DNA of 64,000 bases from Zygnema cylindricum (GCA_037447655.1 JBBHKE010002248.1:154962-218961); one strand, 5' to 3'. Positions 46,511 through 58,674 are shown, counted from the stretch's first letter. The notes: generated by a model not told the origin, from the sequence alone. Translations and numbers: made by a program.

Positions 46511-48664
46511 TCACAAGTCGCAACATCGGGCTCCATTCCCGGCCTCCAAATGTTTCCATAGACACTCCATGGCCGCCGGCCGTTGGTAGTGAGCGATCAC
46601 ATAACCGTTTCGACATCCGTCAAAAACCAAATCTCGGTCGTCCACATATAAAACGTTTTTACTCATTTGTGAAAGTTTTTCCAACCAAATTCCCATCCCG
46701 ATATCCTCGAGTCGAAACATCTGTAAAAAAAAAAAAATGAAGGAAAAAAACAACGCAAAATGTGAATAAAAGGGAAAAAAACAAAATATAACCCGAAAAA
46801 AAAAAAAAAAAACGAAACAAAACAAAACAAACAAAACTTTTCTCTGTGCCCTCGAGTCGAAACACCTAACGAAAAATACTAAGGAGCAAAAAAAAAAAAA
46901 AAAAAACACAACCCAAAAAATTCAGTTAATGAAACAAAATAAAACAAAACAAAAATTGAAAGAAAAAGAAAAAACGAAGACAAACGAACTACAACAGCAA
47001 AAAAGAACTAAAATTAAAATTACAACTAAAACCAAAACTAAAACTAAAAGAAAATAAAAACAAAACCTACCATAAAAAAAAACGTTCAAATAAATATATC
47101 CATAAATCAGTCACACTCCCATACTCGTATCATTTCTCAAACACCCGAAAACAAAAACAAAAAAAAATACGATAAAAAAAAACAAAAAAAAAAACTAAAG
47201 AAAAAACGAAACAAAAAGACAACCATAAAAATCGAAACCGAAAACCGAAAAAATAAGGCTCGTAAAAAGAGAAATCCATACCTCCAAGTTCCCCGTATTA
47301 TATTCCGTATTAATAAATTTAGCAATATCCGCAGAAAATATATAACCGGCCCCATGGGCCCAAACGGGGTATACACTCCCCCCCCATTCCTGCAATTCCT
47401 CACACTTGAATCGTTCAATTCAAAAAAGCATACATGTTAAAATTCCTCTCCCGTTCCCCCTTCCCTCTCTCCCGCTTACCTCTCTCCCCACTCCCATATC
47501 CCTCTCTCTATCTCTCTCCCTCACTCTCCCTCACCCCCACGCTCCCCCTCCGCCATTCTGTGACCTCTCTCCGTGTCTCTCCCTCTCCCCTCCCACTGCC
47601 TTTTTGTCTCTCACTCTTTCTTCCTCTCTCCCTCTCCCCTAGCCTACCCCTTCCCCCCCTCGCTCTCTCCCTCTCGCCCCTCTCCCCTCTCCCTATCCCG
47701 CTGCCTTTCTCTCTCGGCCTTCTCTGCCACTCTCCATCTCCCTCTCCCTTCTCCTTTCCTCCACTCCCTTTCTCACTCGTCCCCACTCCACCTATAGCTC
47801 ATAGACATTTTTCAACCTCTCCTACCTCTCCTCCCTCCCCACTCACCGTATATCCCATAAACCATTTCCCACCTCCCCTCCACCTTCATCTCCCTCCCTC
47901 TCCCTCACCACTCACCATAAATCCCACAAACCATTTCCCACCTCCCCCCCTCTGTCTCCCTCTCCCCCCTCCCCACTCACCGTATACGCCATAAACCATT
48001 TACTGTTTCTATGTCGCACCGGTCGACTCTTCTTCACCATCGCTCCGTAAAACAACATCCTCTTTTTCGTCCTATCTGCCTCGATTCTATCGTTATTATC
48101 ACTATTACTATCACTATTACTATCACTATTACTATCACTATTACTATTATTATTACTATTACTGTTATTATTATTATTATCATTGGCATCATTATTATTG
48201 GTATTGTTATTATTAATGTTATTATTGTTAATAGTATTATTACTATTTGCGGTTAAAACCCTCCTGAGAAGTTCCTCGATTCTCACGAAAGTGTCGTCGT
48301 CGGTTTTCATCACAAAGGTGGAAGAAGGGTTCAGAGCCTACAGACACCACTTCCCTCCCCTCCCCTCCCTCTCTCCCTCCAAAGTGAGAATCCCTGATAA
48401 ATCTCTCGCTATCAACTTCGATCTCCCTCGCCCTCTCTCATCCACTTCCTCTACCTTTTCCTTTCCCTCCTCCCCCACCCTCTCCCTCTCCCTCTCCCTC
48501 TCCCTCTCTCCCTCTGCCCCTCTCCTCTCTCCAACTTTTCTCACAGTTCCATTGTATTGTCTCCATCTATGCATACATGTGTATACAGAGAGAGAGAGAG
48601 AGGGGGAGAGAGATAGAGAGAGAAAGAGAGCGCGAGAGAAAGAGAAAGAGAGAGAAAGAGAGTG

Positions 48665-48737
<73 letters not shown>

Positions 48738-51252
48738 CATACATGTGTGAAAAAACGCTAAACATATAAAAAAAAACTCGTCAAAACCCGTTGGGAAAAG
48801 ATTTGACTTACGGCTACTCTTGCTATCGCCAAAGTTTTCATCGGAAGGACATAGTACGAATCCATTAAGGGGAGAATTACGAGATCTCTGTTTTCGTCTT
48901 TTTCTGCGAGAAGATCTGCGTTGATGCTCCGATCACGATGCTGCACTGCCAAAAAAATTCGAAATGCAAAAAATTTACGGAAAAGAAAATGTTTTAAAAA
49001 AGATACAAGAAGGTACAAGAATATAAATAATGACAAAAATGTAAATAATGTAAAGTTTTACAAAACTAACAAACTTTTCTGATACTTAGTATGAAAAACA
49101 AATGTTTAATTACGACAGCTTGTGAAAGGTTTTCTTTTCGGAATTTGTTTTTCTTTTGTTAAATCATTTGAACTAAAGTCTATATGTATAATAAGGAAGA
49201 TTAGATTTTTCTTCTTTTACTTAAAAAAAATAAAAAAATCAGACCCACCAAGAGAGCAACACAAAACTTGAATAATTACACGATTTGTTTTTGTACCCGC
49301 TAAGAAAGAAATAATATCCGAAAGTCAAATAAGAAAAAAAACGTTTTTCTTTCTCAAAAATGTTTTATCGACTACGAAAGAAGTGTATTTATTATCTGTG
49401 AGAATTGAAAAAAAAATACACACACCCAAAAATTTGAATCCTTTAAGAATCCTTCAATAGAGAGAAAGAGTAAGGAAAGAAAAAAAGGCAACACTATGTA
49501 AGGGAGGTAGAGAGGGAGGGAGTGGGGGAGAGAGAGCGAGAGGGGGAGAGAGTGAAAGGAAAGCAAAAAAGGTTGCTATGGCATCAAAAACATGGGAGGG
49601 AGGGAAAGAGGGAGGGAGGCGGGGAGGAAGTGAGGGGGAGAGAGAGAGAAAAGAAAGAGAGAGGGAGAGACAGAGAGAAAAGAGAGAGAAAGAGAGAGAG
49701 AGAGAGTGTGTAAACCAACACCTAGGTCCAAATTAAAAAAAAAAGGAAATAAAAACATTCGGAAATTGAAAAAATTGGAACTAAACGAACTCACCAGACC
49801 CACGAAAAATTTGTATACGACTCGTCCCGATTTGACTTCCCGACTATTTAACCACGTCTCTCGACAAGCCTTCCTCCTACTCACATGTTTTGGACTCGAA
49901 ACGATTCCTATAAACAATAAAGGTTGTATACTACTTTTCTTCTTTTCCTTCTCCTCCTCCTCCTCCTCCCCCATTTTCCCAAAAGAATGGCCGACAGAAA
50001 CAATAGCCGATCTTCTTTCCTCCTCTTTCTCCTCCTTCTCTTTCCCCGTCTCCTCCTTCTCCTCCTCCTCCTTCTCCTCCTCCTCCTTCTCCTCCTCCTC
50101 CCCCTCCCCCATTTTCCCAATAATACTAATGTTTCCTATACCCATTATATTATTCCACATTCGGGTCCCATTTTTTACCGCCCGAGAAATAAGATCTGAC
50201 CAGGGACCTTCCGGGAACTTTCCTTTACTAAAACTCACTCGTTTACTTCGTCTCCCTCGAAGAATCGCATCGAATCTCGGATCCAATACTCTCCTATGTC
50301 TATTATTATTATGATAATGATAATGATAATAATTATTATTATTACTATTATAATTAACGTCTTTTCCATCGACCCCATTTGTACCCGATAACCTTCTCTC
50401 CACCTCCTCCCTTACGAAATCTCGATGACCTCGAATGATATGATTTCTATACTTAAGTTCCGTTTTTTCTATCGGTAAAACCGATTGGTAGTCGTCATTT
50501 TCCAAGTCGGGAGGAGGAGGAGGAGGAGGGAGTCTTTCTTTTTCTTCTCCCATCGAGAGTCGTTGAGTTAAGGACAATTCCTCTATCTCTTCGTTGGTGA
50601 GAAAACAGAGAGGCATTTTGGGATCTTGACATTGCGGTTTAAATTTCGTCTTATTCCCATTTTTGTTATTATTATTACTACTACTACCCCATTTTTCTTT
50701 CCAAGCTTCGAATTTCTCCTTTTTTTCCGCCTCCACTTCTTCCCTCCACAAAAAAAAATCTCGGAGGTCCTCTAGCTTCTCTCTCTTATATATCTTCTCT
50801 CTTTTATTTTCGAAAGGACCCGTTCCGTGTTCGCCGTTTTTCAGTTCTCCGTTATTCTCTCTCTCCGCACTCTCCTCACTCTCCTTTCTCCCTTTTCTTC
50901 CGTCTCTCCTATCTCTCCCTTCTCCCCTGCCGTCTTTCTTTCCCTCTACCGTTGAGAGGAAGGAGAGATGGTTGTTTGTAATCCATTGAGTGGGAGGAGA
51001 GGAGAGAGGAGGAGAGGAAACTTTTTTTAATAACAGCTCTAAAGGAGGGATCTTCAAATTTTTTACTTTATTATTATTGTTTGAAAAAAATCCTTGAAAC
51101 GAAGAAGATGACGAAAACTTGATTGTCTTTTCTGCCACACCCATTTTGCCACAAAAAAAAAAGTAAATTCCAAAACTTGAAAACCAAACAGAAAAAATAA
51201 AAAACAAAAATTTAAAAAAAAACAAAAACAAAAACAAACAAAAACAAACAAC

Positions 51253-51286
<34 letters not shown>

Positions 51287-51495
51287 GAAAAAAAAGGGGG
51301 AAAAAAAGGGAAAAAGACAGTAAGGTTTAGGTTCGGTTCATTCCTTTGTACATAACAAAAAAAAAATGTTTTGAACAGAGAAAATTTCAGCTTTTTTAGC
51401 AATTTACGAAAAACGGAATACCTTAAAACCCTTTTTAGGGTATTGGTACACAAACTCATTGCTCTTGGAGAAGTTGAAATTATTAGTGTGGACAT
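46511..51495 (-). CDS. GT31-family beta-1,3-galactosyltransferase-like glycosyltransferase (five exons)
   Basis: Minus-strand exons: 51495-49795, 48940-48812, 48337-47981, 47389-47282, 46720-46511. All introns are GT-AG and all junctions are phase 0. The catalytic domain begins LLFIGIVSSPKHVSRRKACR at the end of exon 1, then DSYYVLPMKTLAIARVA, the metal-binding KTDDDTFV, YGAMVKKSRPVRHRNSKW, HGAGYIFSADIAKFI, LEDIGMGIWL and a C-terminal GYVIAHYQRP...CLWK...CCDL. These are the GT31 motifs in order. GT31 enzymes are Golgi type II membrane proteins adding beta-1,3-linked sugars to glycoproteins or arabinogalactans; the exact acceptor cannot be told. The N-terminus is uncertain. From ATG 51495 the protein is 834 residues with a Phe-rich hydrophobic stretch at about 68-115; from ATG 51144 it is 717 residues with no membrane anchor. 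The stem is low-complexity (Ser, Asn, Pro, Glu runs). The catalytic domain contains an inserted Asn/Ser/Asp repeat. Confidence 0.85.
46840..46866 (-). repeat. Partial copy of the last GT31 exon start
   Basis: Minus strand GTGTTTCGACTCGAGG repeats the ATGTTTCGACTCGAGG that opens the last GT31 exon (46720), 140 bp upstream in the intron, followed by different sequence. Probably a short local duplication. Confidence 0.6.
48090..48252. repeat. In-frame Asn/Ser/Asp microsatellite in the GT31 exon
   Basis: ATTACTATC-type hexamer and ATT trinucleotide repeats inside exon 3. On the coding strand they give NNN, SNS and SDSNSD runs of about 55 residues, without breaking the frame. Confidence 0.9.
48585..48733. 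repeat. (GA)n tract in GT31 intron 2
   Basis: GA dinucleotide tract, pure from about 48668 to 48733. The opposite strand generates long SLSLSL frames. Confidence 0.95.
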
Positions 51496-52296
51496 TTTAT
51501 TAGAACTAAAACACTACGTTTAAGACACACTAAGTTTAAAACTACAAAAAATAAGTCTATAACTAAAAACACTAAGTTTTGTCCTAAAAACACTAAATTC
51601 TAGAACTAAAATCGTTAGGTTTTGAACTAAGAACACTAAATCACGTTAGTGTATAATTAGCGTTAAAGCCGTATAAATTGTAAGGACACTAAATTAAGTT
51701 AGAGAAATTATTACTGTTGACACTTTATTAAAACTAACGACAATAAATTATGATAGCGTAAAGCAGTCTGAATCTTTATGACACTAAATAAAATTATCAA
51801 GTTTATTAGCGTCAATACTTTTTCAGAACTAACTACACTAATTATGTGACTTAAAGCAATGTTGATCATTAAGGATCCTAAATTTCGGTGAAATAATTAG
51901 TCTTGATAGTTTATTTAAATTAATTAAACTAAAATATGTTCATGAATAATAAGCATTAAAGCTATTAATATTAATATTAGCTGATATTAATATTAAAGAC
52001 ACTAAATTATGTTAGTCAATTGTTTAGAATCCACAGATTGTTAGAATAAAGTTAAATATGCACGTAAACAATTAGTATTGAAGCAAGTATTAATCAATAT
52101 CAATGACACATAATTATGTTAATGAAGTTATGAGTCTTAACACATCCTTAAAATAAGGCACACTAACTTATGCTCGTGAATAATCGCCATTAAAGCAGTA
52201 TTAATTAACATCAATGAATATGTTAGTGAATTTGCTAAGGTGGACATTTCATAAGCATCAACCTCCCTACCTCCCTCCCTCCCTCCCTCCCTTCAG
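51496..52296. repeat. AT-rich degenerate repeats between GT31 and the amidase exons
   Basis: Loose repeats of ACACTAAATTATGTTAGTG-like and GAATAATNAGCATTAAAGC-like units, then a (CCCT)n pyrimidine tract (52262-52292) that serves as polypyrimidine tract for the first visible amidase exon. No upstream amidase exon was found here. Confidence 0.55.
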
Positions 52297-53120
52297 GCCA
52301 CCGTGACCATTGGGTCCGAGACCGGCGGGTCCATCCTGAGCCCCAGCTCCGCTCAGGCGGTGGTCGGTTTGAAGCCCACCGTGGGATTGGTCAGTCGGTA
52401 CGGAGTCATACCGCTGTCGCACAGCCAGGATACGGCCGGACCGATGTGTCGCACGGTCGCAGGTACGGTTATCTGTGCATGCGTCCGTACTTTCTTGCAC
52501 GGTTCTGGATGCTGCTGTACTTTTTTGTACGATTGCAAGTACAGGTTTTGCGCTTACATAGTGTACCTTTTTACGAGCCGTACAGTCGGAAGTACATCCC
52601 CGTAGGCATGTCTTTGCATGGTACTGTACCGTGCTGTCTGCGCGGTTTCAGATTTGTCTTACATGTTTTTTTTTTTTTTTTTAAATTTAGACGCGGTGTA
52701 CACGCTGGAATATTCGTACGGAGTGGATCCGAATGACGTGGACACTATTTCCCAGATAGGGATGACTCCTCCCGAGGGATATATACCCCATTTAATCGCC
52801 GACGGGCTCCGAGGTATAAAATAATTCCATTTTTTATCATCCTATTTGTACCATTTTTTTTTTTTTTTTTGTAATTGATTTTCATTGTTTCTTTCTTTAA
52901 ATTTACTTATTTTATTTTTTCCTCAAGATTTTTTTTTTTGTTAGTGATTATTTTTTGAAAATGCGGCAAACGTTGAAATAAATAAACAAATGTAAAAAAT
53001 ATATCGAATTAAAATCCACACTATTTTATGCACAGGAAAAACTATCGCCGCTACCCCTCCCCCTGCCACCACCGACCCCCTCATTACCGCCGCATACTAT
53101 GAAGCCCTTCAAAAAATGCA
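52297..53120 (+). CDS. Amidase signature family protein, internal exons only
   Basis: Three exons in matching phase: 52297-52462, 52691-52813, 53036-53120. The first encodes [20 protein letters not shown] and [20 protein letters not shown], then [12 protein letters not shown]. This is the amidase signature region with the GGS nucleophile serine and the QDTxGPxxRTVxD motif. The second continues [16 protein letters not shown] and [13 protein letters not shown], and the third [10 protein letters not shown]...[10 protein letters not shown]. Such enzymes hydrolyse amides (fatty acid amide hydrolases, indole-acetamide hydrolases, GatA-like proteins); the substrate is unknown. The N-terminal half, including the catalytic lysine, is not visible: the 5.8 kb upstream is occupied by the GT31 gene on the other strand. 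No further exon was found after 53120. It may be a gene with very long introns or a fragment. Confidence 0.75.
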
Positions 53121-53149
53121 GTAATTTCCCTCTCTCTCCCTTCGCCACC

Positions 53150-53156
53150 CTCTACC

Positions 53157-53196
<40 letters not shown>

Positions 53197-53430
53197 ACTT
53201 GCCTCTCTCTCGCTCTCACTCCTACCCCCGGGCCCCTCTCTCTTCTCTCCCCCCTCTCTCTCTCTTTCCCCGCCCTTTTCTCCAGTCCCAGTCTCCCTGC
53301 CTCTCCTCTTCCCCCTTCTTCCCTCTCCCCTTCTCCACCTCTATCTCCCCTCCAATCTTTCCCTCTCTCCCTCTCCCCCTCTTCCCCTTCTCCCTCTCCC
53401 CCCATCTCCACTTCTAGCTCTACCCCTTCA
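53150..53430. repeat. CT-rich tract
   Basis: Pyrimidine-rich CTCTCC/CCCTCT low-complexity sequence after the third amidase exon; the open frames here are compositional. Confidence 0.9.
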
Positions 53431-53626
53431 CATAGTGTATATGTACGCATACTGTATAAATACAAACACAGAATACATTGTACGACAGAATTGCCAATAA
53501 GTACAAAATAATTCGTACCAGAAAAATTGTCCTTTTCTGTTAAAACTCGAGACGTCCCATTATTTGCCACAGAAGAAAACCTGCATCAAGGAATTCCACC
53601 AAGGTATACGCTTTTGAATTTCAAAG

Positions 53627-54153
53627 AGAGGGAGAGGAAGAGGGAGAGGGAGAGGGAGAGGGAGAGGGAGGGGATGGGGAGAGGGAGAGGGAGAGGGAGA
53701 GGAAGAGGGAGAGGGAGAGGGAGAGGGAGAGGGAGAGGGAGAGGGAGAGGGAGAGGGAGAGGGAGAGGGAGAGGGAGAGGGAGAGGGAGAGGGAGAGGGA
53801 GAGGGAGAGGGAGAGGGAGAGGGAGAGGGAGAGGGAGAGGGAGAGGGAGAGGGAGAGGGAGAGGGAGAGGGAGAGGGAGAGGGAGAGGGAGAGGGAGAGG
53901 GAGAGGGAGAGGGAGAGGGAGAGGGAGAGGGAGAGGGAGAGGGAGAGGGAGAGGGAGAGGGAGAGGGAGAGGGAGAGGGAGAGGGAGAGGGAGAGGGAGA
54001 GGGAGAGGGAGAGGGAGAGGGAGAGGGAGAGGGAGAGGGAGAGGGAGAGGGAGAGGGAGAGGGAGAGGGAGAGGGAGAGGGAGAGGGAGAGGGAGAGGGA
54101 GAGGGAGAGGGAGAGGGAGAGGGAGAGGGACAGGGAGAGGGACAGGGAGGAGT
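53627..54153. repeat. (GGGAGA)n hexamer array
   Basis: About 500 bp of almost uninterrupted GGGAGA repeats, with minor variants at the edges (GGGGAT, GGGACA). All six frames stay open, giving RGRGRG, PSPSPS and LPLPLP pseudo-proteins. Confidence 0.97.
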
Positions 54154-54423
54154 AAAAGTGTGACTACCATACCGTGGTCTGAGAACCAGTGCTGCAAGGA
54201 AAATCACACAAAGAAAAAGAAACGACTTGCTAATTTTCTTTCGAGGTCCGGATCCGGTTTGGGAAGCTGGTTGTTGCTTTCGCCGCATTTTTCTCCCTAA
54301 GTCTTTTCATATGACAAACACGAATCCGTAAAATAAAGAAACAGTTCAGTTGTAAAACGAATGAATAAAATTTAGAAAGAGAGATCGTTATAAAAAATTA
54401 TCCACATTTGGCAAACGTGGACG

Positions 54424-54725
54424 ATGCCTATAGTAAACAAAATGCATTGACCTTTAGTAATAAACAATACATTGACCTATAGCAAAAAAACAACATATTG
54501 ACCTTTAGTAGTAAAAAATGAATTCATCTATAGTAAAAAACAACACATTGATCCACAGTAATATAGAATGCATTGACCCATAGTAAGAAACAATAAATTG
54601 ATCTATAGTGAGAAACAAAATCTACATCACATTATTGATCCACAGTTATACAGAATACATTATTGACCCATAGTAGGAAACAATATATTGACCTACAGTA
54701 AGAAACAAGCATTGACCTGTAGAAA
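54424..54725. repeat. Tandem repeat, about 30-bp unit
   Basis: About nine imperfect copies containing CATTGACCTATAGTAAGAAA and ACAATA. Non-coding. Confidence 0.85.
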
Positions 54726-55080
54726 AAAAAAAAAAAAAAAACAATGAAATTGAATTGCAAAATAAAAAAAAATACACCAGCTAAAAAAGGGAAATAAGAG
54801 GGCAAAAAAAGAGAAATATTTTGAAAATAAATGATTGGTGTGTATTGCATGAGTCCATACGGAGGCATTTGGTGGTTGTAGGGAGGAATTCTTTTCCAAT
54901 CAAGTACAAGAGGTACAGTAGCCATTCAATACTGTACAATCAATTTATTCAATTAAATTAATGTAATATTGTAATATTGTTATTATTATTATATATTATT
55001 ATTATTATCATTATTATTATTTTTTTCTTTTAAATACTGTAAGATCATTGCATTGAATCAATTTATTCAAATTTTAGAAA

Positions 55081-55133
<53 letters not shown>

Positions 55134-56960
55134 TTTTATGGCTACTCTTGGATTCACTTATTGGGAATTTACTAGGTAAGAAAATGTAAAAATAAAATGG
55201 TGAAAAGAAATGGTGAATACAAATGGTTGTCTTAACTAGTTCAAGGTCCACAGTGAGTTTTTTATTTTATTCATTCATATTTAGAAACCCCTCCAAACCC
55301 TAAAAAAACCCTAAAAAAACCCTAAAAAACCCTAGAAAATCTAATACCAAAGTCCCAATGCGGTAAAACAATTTTTGCGGTGACCAAAACAAAAAAAAAA
55401 GGGATGGAGGGGAAGGGAAGGGAGAGAAAAAGGGCTTGAATTCAAATAAAAAAGAAATACCTCTTACAAAAAATTCAAAAGAACTGTAGAAAATATAAAT
55501 ATAAAATGCAAATTTGTTTTTTTTTAAAACAATGACTACACAAACAATTGACTAACCTGAGAAAAAAAGAATAAGACCAAAAAAAAGAGTTTGATAATTG
55601 AAATGTTTCGATTATCCCTTCTCCACAAAAAAAAAAAAAAAAAAAAAAGCGAAGAAATGGAAATTTTTCACGTTCGCAGACTTTTCAACTTTGCGTGAAA
55701 TGACACTGCAGCGTCGAGACCCCTGCAAAAAAAAACCGTACAACATGCAAGCCGACAAAAACAAACAAACCCTGTACTTTTTTTCGTCCTCAAAACTTCT
55801 AAAATCTTTTCACACGTGGGAATATATTTTCAGATTGGTGTAGACGGATTTGCTGAGCTTAAAACACAGTGCCGATGTGTTTTATGATAAGCTTGAAAAT
55901 GACGTGACAGTGGGTCGAAAAACCGCAAGACGACAAAATTTCGTACATCCTAAGTTCAAGAATGACGCAAATTGAACTTTACAAATTTGCGATTTCTTCG
56001 TACGGTCGCAACTTAGGCAGTACGGCGCTAAGTTATAAAGGAAAACGACAGAAAAAAACCCGAACTTAGCCACATGGGGCCGTAGCCTTACAGTCTTCTT
56101 TTATTGTATTTTATCGTCAAGTTTGTTATTTTTACCGTCGGTGCAGAAATGCAGACACGCAAAAGAAAGACGGTCAAAATTCAAAAGTTAAAAAATTGGC
56201 TTCCTTTGAAAAAGACAAACAAAAAATCAAACAAAAAATGAAAAAAAAACCTAGACCAATGCACACCTAAGATAAGTTTTGGCACTGTATGCTGGATGTG
56301 GCTACAGAAAGTACGGATGTACAAGAGAAAAACGCCTCATGTATGTGAACACAAGCAAAAGGTTTCTTCGTTTCACAGAAAAGGTCAACTAAATCCGTAC
56401 AAGGAGACTTGGCTCGTACTGGAAATTTGGGTGTGACTGCAAGGTTACAGACAAAACAGTTGCGAACTAGGACAAAACGAATCATAATTGGATCTACGTG
56501 GACACTAAAAAGAATAAAAAAGTCGGCAGAGCGCGTGTAAGGCATGTGCGACGCCCAAAAGTGCAGTTTTTGTCCGTCAATTCGTGTCAGTTACCGACAA
56601 GTTTGCTTTGCGGCTGTACGTAAAAAGTTATTCGATTGTAATACAGGCTGTTCCTTGTACTAAAAATGTACAAACATGTACGAATCTCAGTTAGTTTTTT
56701 GTAGTTTTGGAGAGTTCCATGTGATTATTCATTATAGTTCTCGTAACAATGTGTTTTTGTGGTTTTATCTGCAAGAAAAAATTACACGCGCCTGGTATTG
56801 AATGGTTTCCTACAAGTAAAATCTTACAAGAGAATATATATTATGGATATTTAACTAATATCTAGGGTTCGCTTCCCAGCTGTCGGTCCTTCTGAGAACA
56901 TATCCGTACACTACAACGCATTGCAGTATATTAGAGTGCAGTACATTCCTGGTACTATAG
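54726..56960. other. Gene-poor AT-rich stretch
   Basis: Contains (AT)n at 55085-55127, CCCTAAAAA telomere-like repeats at 55287-55336, and A-runs. A minus-strand frame at 54925-54800 (WKRIPPYNHQMPPYGLMQY) reads protein-like but is isolated. No gene supported. Confidence 0.45.
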
Positions 56961-57079
56961 ATTGTTTGGGCCAATTGGCTCCGTCGAATCTCCACAGTTG
57001 AGGATCGTTTTAAGGGGGTATCGATACTTCGAAGAATTATTTTGTATTTTAGTGAAGATTCTTCGTACTACTTTGAATT

Positions 57080-57650
57080 GTGTCCCAATGTGCGAAAATG
57101 AAATTGGAACTTTGAAATATGACGGTTGTAGACGTGGGTACAACTTGTGACGATTGAAGACGACTACGAAACGTCCGACAATAGGTGACGTCTACAAAAA
57201 CATCGACGATTGTAGACGTTTGGCTTTTTGTGACATTGTAGATGTTTAGGGTTGTCACAACGTCGACATCACAGATTCCGTAACTTTCCGCCATGGCTTC
57301 CCGATTTCGTTTTTTCGACTTATCTCACTCGACTTTCCATAAAAATATACCTATAGGTAGTCAAAATAACTATTTTTCAAATATTTTTCATTTCATACCA
57401 ATATTGTTGTGTCTCGTTCTAAAAAGTGTGAGATAAAAGCGATAGTTTGAGAGGGAGAGGGAAGAGGCGACGACGACCTAAAATTACACGAAGGACCCAT
57501 GAATGAAAGTGGAGGTCCGAGAACCTTGCAAATATTTCCGTACATGTGCGTGACAGGGAGGAAAGAAAATAGCGAGTACTCTCCCTCGTCCTAAATTTGC
57601 CCCACTCGTGTGGCGCGTGCGTGTAACACATAGCTAAAAACATATTTCAA
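57080..57650. repeat. Diverged inverted copy of the 34-kb PIF/Harbinger-like element
   Basis: Reverse-oriented homology to 34560-35000: TTGTAGACGT-rich segments, GCCATGGCTTCC, a GA/CT-rich patch beside GACGACGAC, and GGAGGTCCGAGAACC against GGGTCTCAGACCTCC. Its ends are not clear. Confidence 0.55.
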
Positions 57651-57689
57651 ACCACGGTTTTAAGAATTCCTCCGTCAAGCCTTCTATAT

Positions 57690-58090
57690 TTTTTTTACCG
57701 TCAACATGTATCAATGGCTCTTCAATGAGCGCAAGCCACGACCTTTCCACGACGAAACACTGGGGCCAATGACAAGAGGGGGCTCCTAAATCTTCCAACA
57801 AGGGATCCTCTTCACATGCACGATCGTCGAGGGTGTGGACTTTAGTTTGTTAGAGTTGTGGGGCATCCTGTATTGTAAGTCTTCCCTCCATGTATATTTA
57901 TCTCTGGTTGGTTTGCTTATTTTTGCAATTTTACTTAGTTTCTAGTTAGATTAACTTGCTCACTTGTTCTCTCTGGCTACACTCTTTTAAAGTCTTGAAA
58001 CATCTTTAATTTATTTTTTGAACCCCTTTATACCTCGATGGTTTTTTCCATCGCACTTTTTGAAATAGAAATAGCATATTTCATCGTAAA
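57690..58090. repeat. Interspersed repeat shared with 38.4 kb
   Basis: Direct homology to 38378-38780, ending near the GATGGTTTTTTCCATC hairpin (58035-58055). Internal frames are broken; the identity of the element is unknown. Confidence 0.6.
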
Positions 58091-58674
58091 TTTCTCGACG
58101 GAAGTGTGGACATTAAATTAAGGTTAATAACATGTCTTTGGATACGCTTCGTGTATTAACGTAAGGTATTTTTTCTATTTTCCTCTATAATTGAGTTTGC
58201 AACGATAAAATCTTATGCCTTACAAAACAAATGTAAAACCAAAGTACAATTTGTGTTATCTTAAAACTTATTGTGTATTCAAATTTTTCGTCGTGCAATG
58301 GTAGATCGGCTAAGGGAGAAATAGAGAGGGTAATTGTGGTGAGGGAAAACAAGGCTTAAGATAAGGGTTAACGACAAAGTTTGAGATTGTTTTTAACGAT
58401 GAGGGCAACAATATCGAGGTGAAAATCTAGGTAGAAAACGGTTATTACAACTTGGGGCAAAGGCGTGGGTTTGTGTAAAACATTTAGGATGGGGGTTCGG
58501 TAAAGGTTGAATGAGGAGACGACTACATAGGAAGGACGACCCTAAAAATGTTTTAAACGATGACAAACATGTTAGAGATGATGGGGAAAGTGAGCTTGAT
58601 TTTTTTCATTTTTGAGGGGATATAAAAAACTACTTTGTTAAAAAAAAAATACTAAATAACTCCCAAACACATTT
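58091..58674. other. Intergenic; no gene seen
   Basis: AT-rich host sequence up to the solo LTR. Nothing supported. Confidence 0.5.

Noticed and set aside
47406-47994. Leu/Ser/Pro-rich plus-strand frames of up to 186 codons
   Set aside because: CT-rich intron and exon sequence of the GT31 gene read on the wrong strand.
49706-50314. 202-codon plus-strand frame rich in Ser and Phe
   Set aside because: Shadow of the acidic low-complexity stem of the GT31 first exon on the opposite strand.
51251-51300. Poly-Phe stretch as a certain transmembrane anchor of the GT31 protein
   Set aside because: It is encoded by an A/T homopolymer that may be 5' untranslated sequence; the ATG at 51144 is an equal alternative.
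53559-53610. Possible further amidase exon (ATTTGCCACAG acceptor, then KKTCIKEFHQ in one frame)
   Set aside because: Phase from the previous exon does not give that frame, and the expected residues between are missing.
53527-54300. Long open frames RGRGRG, PSPSPS and LPLPLP
   Set aside because: They are translations of a (GGGAGA)n array, open in every frame; no gene signal.
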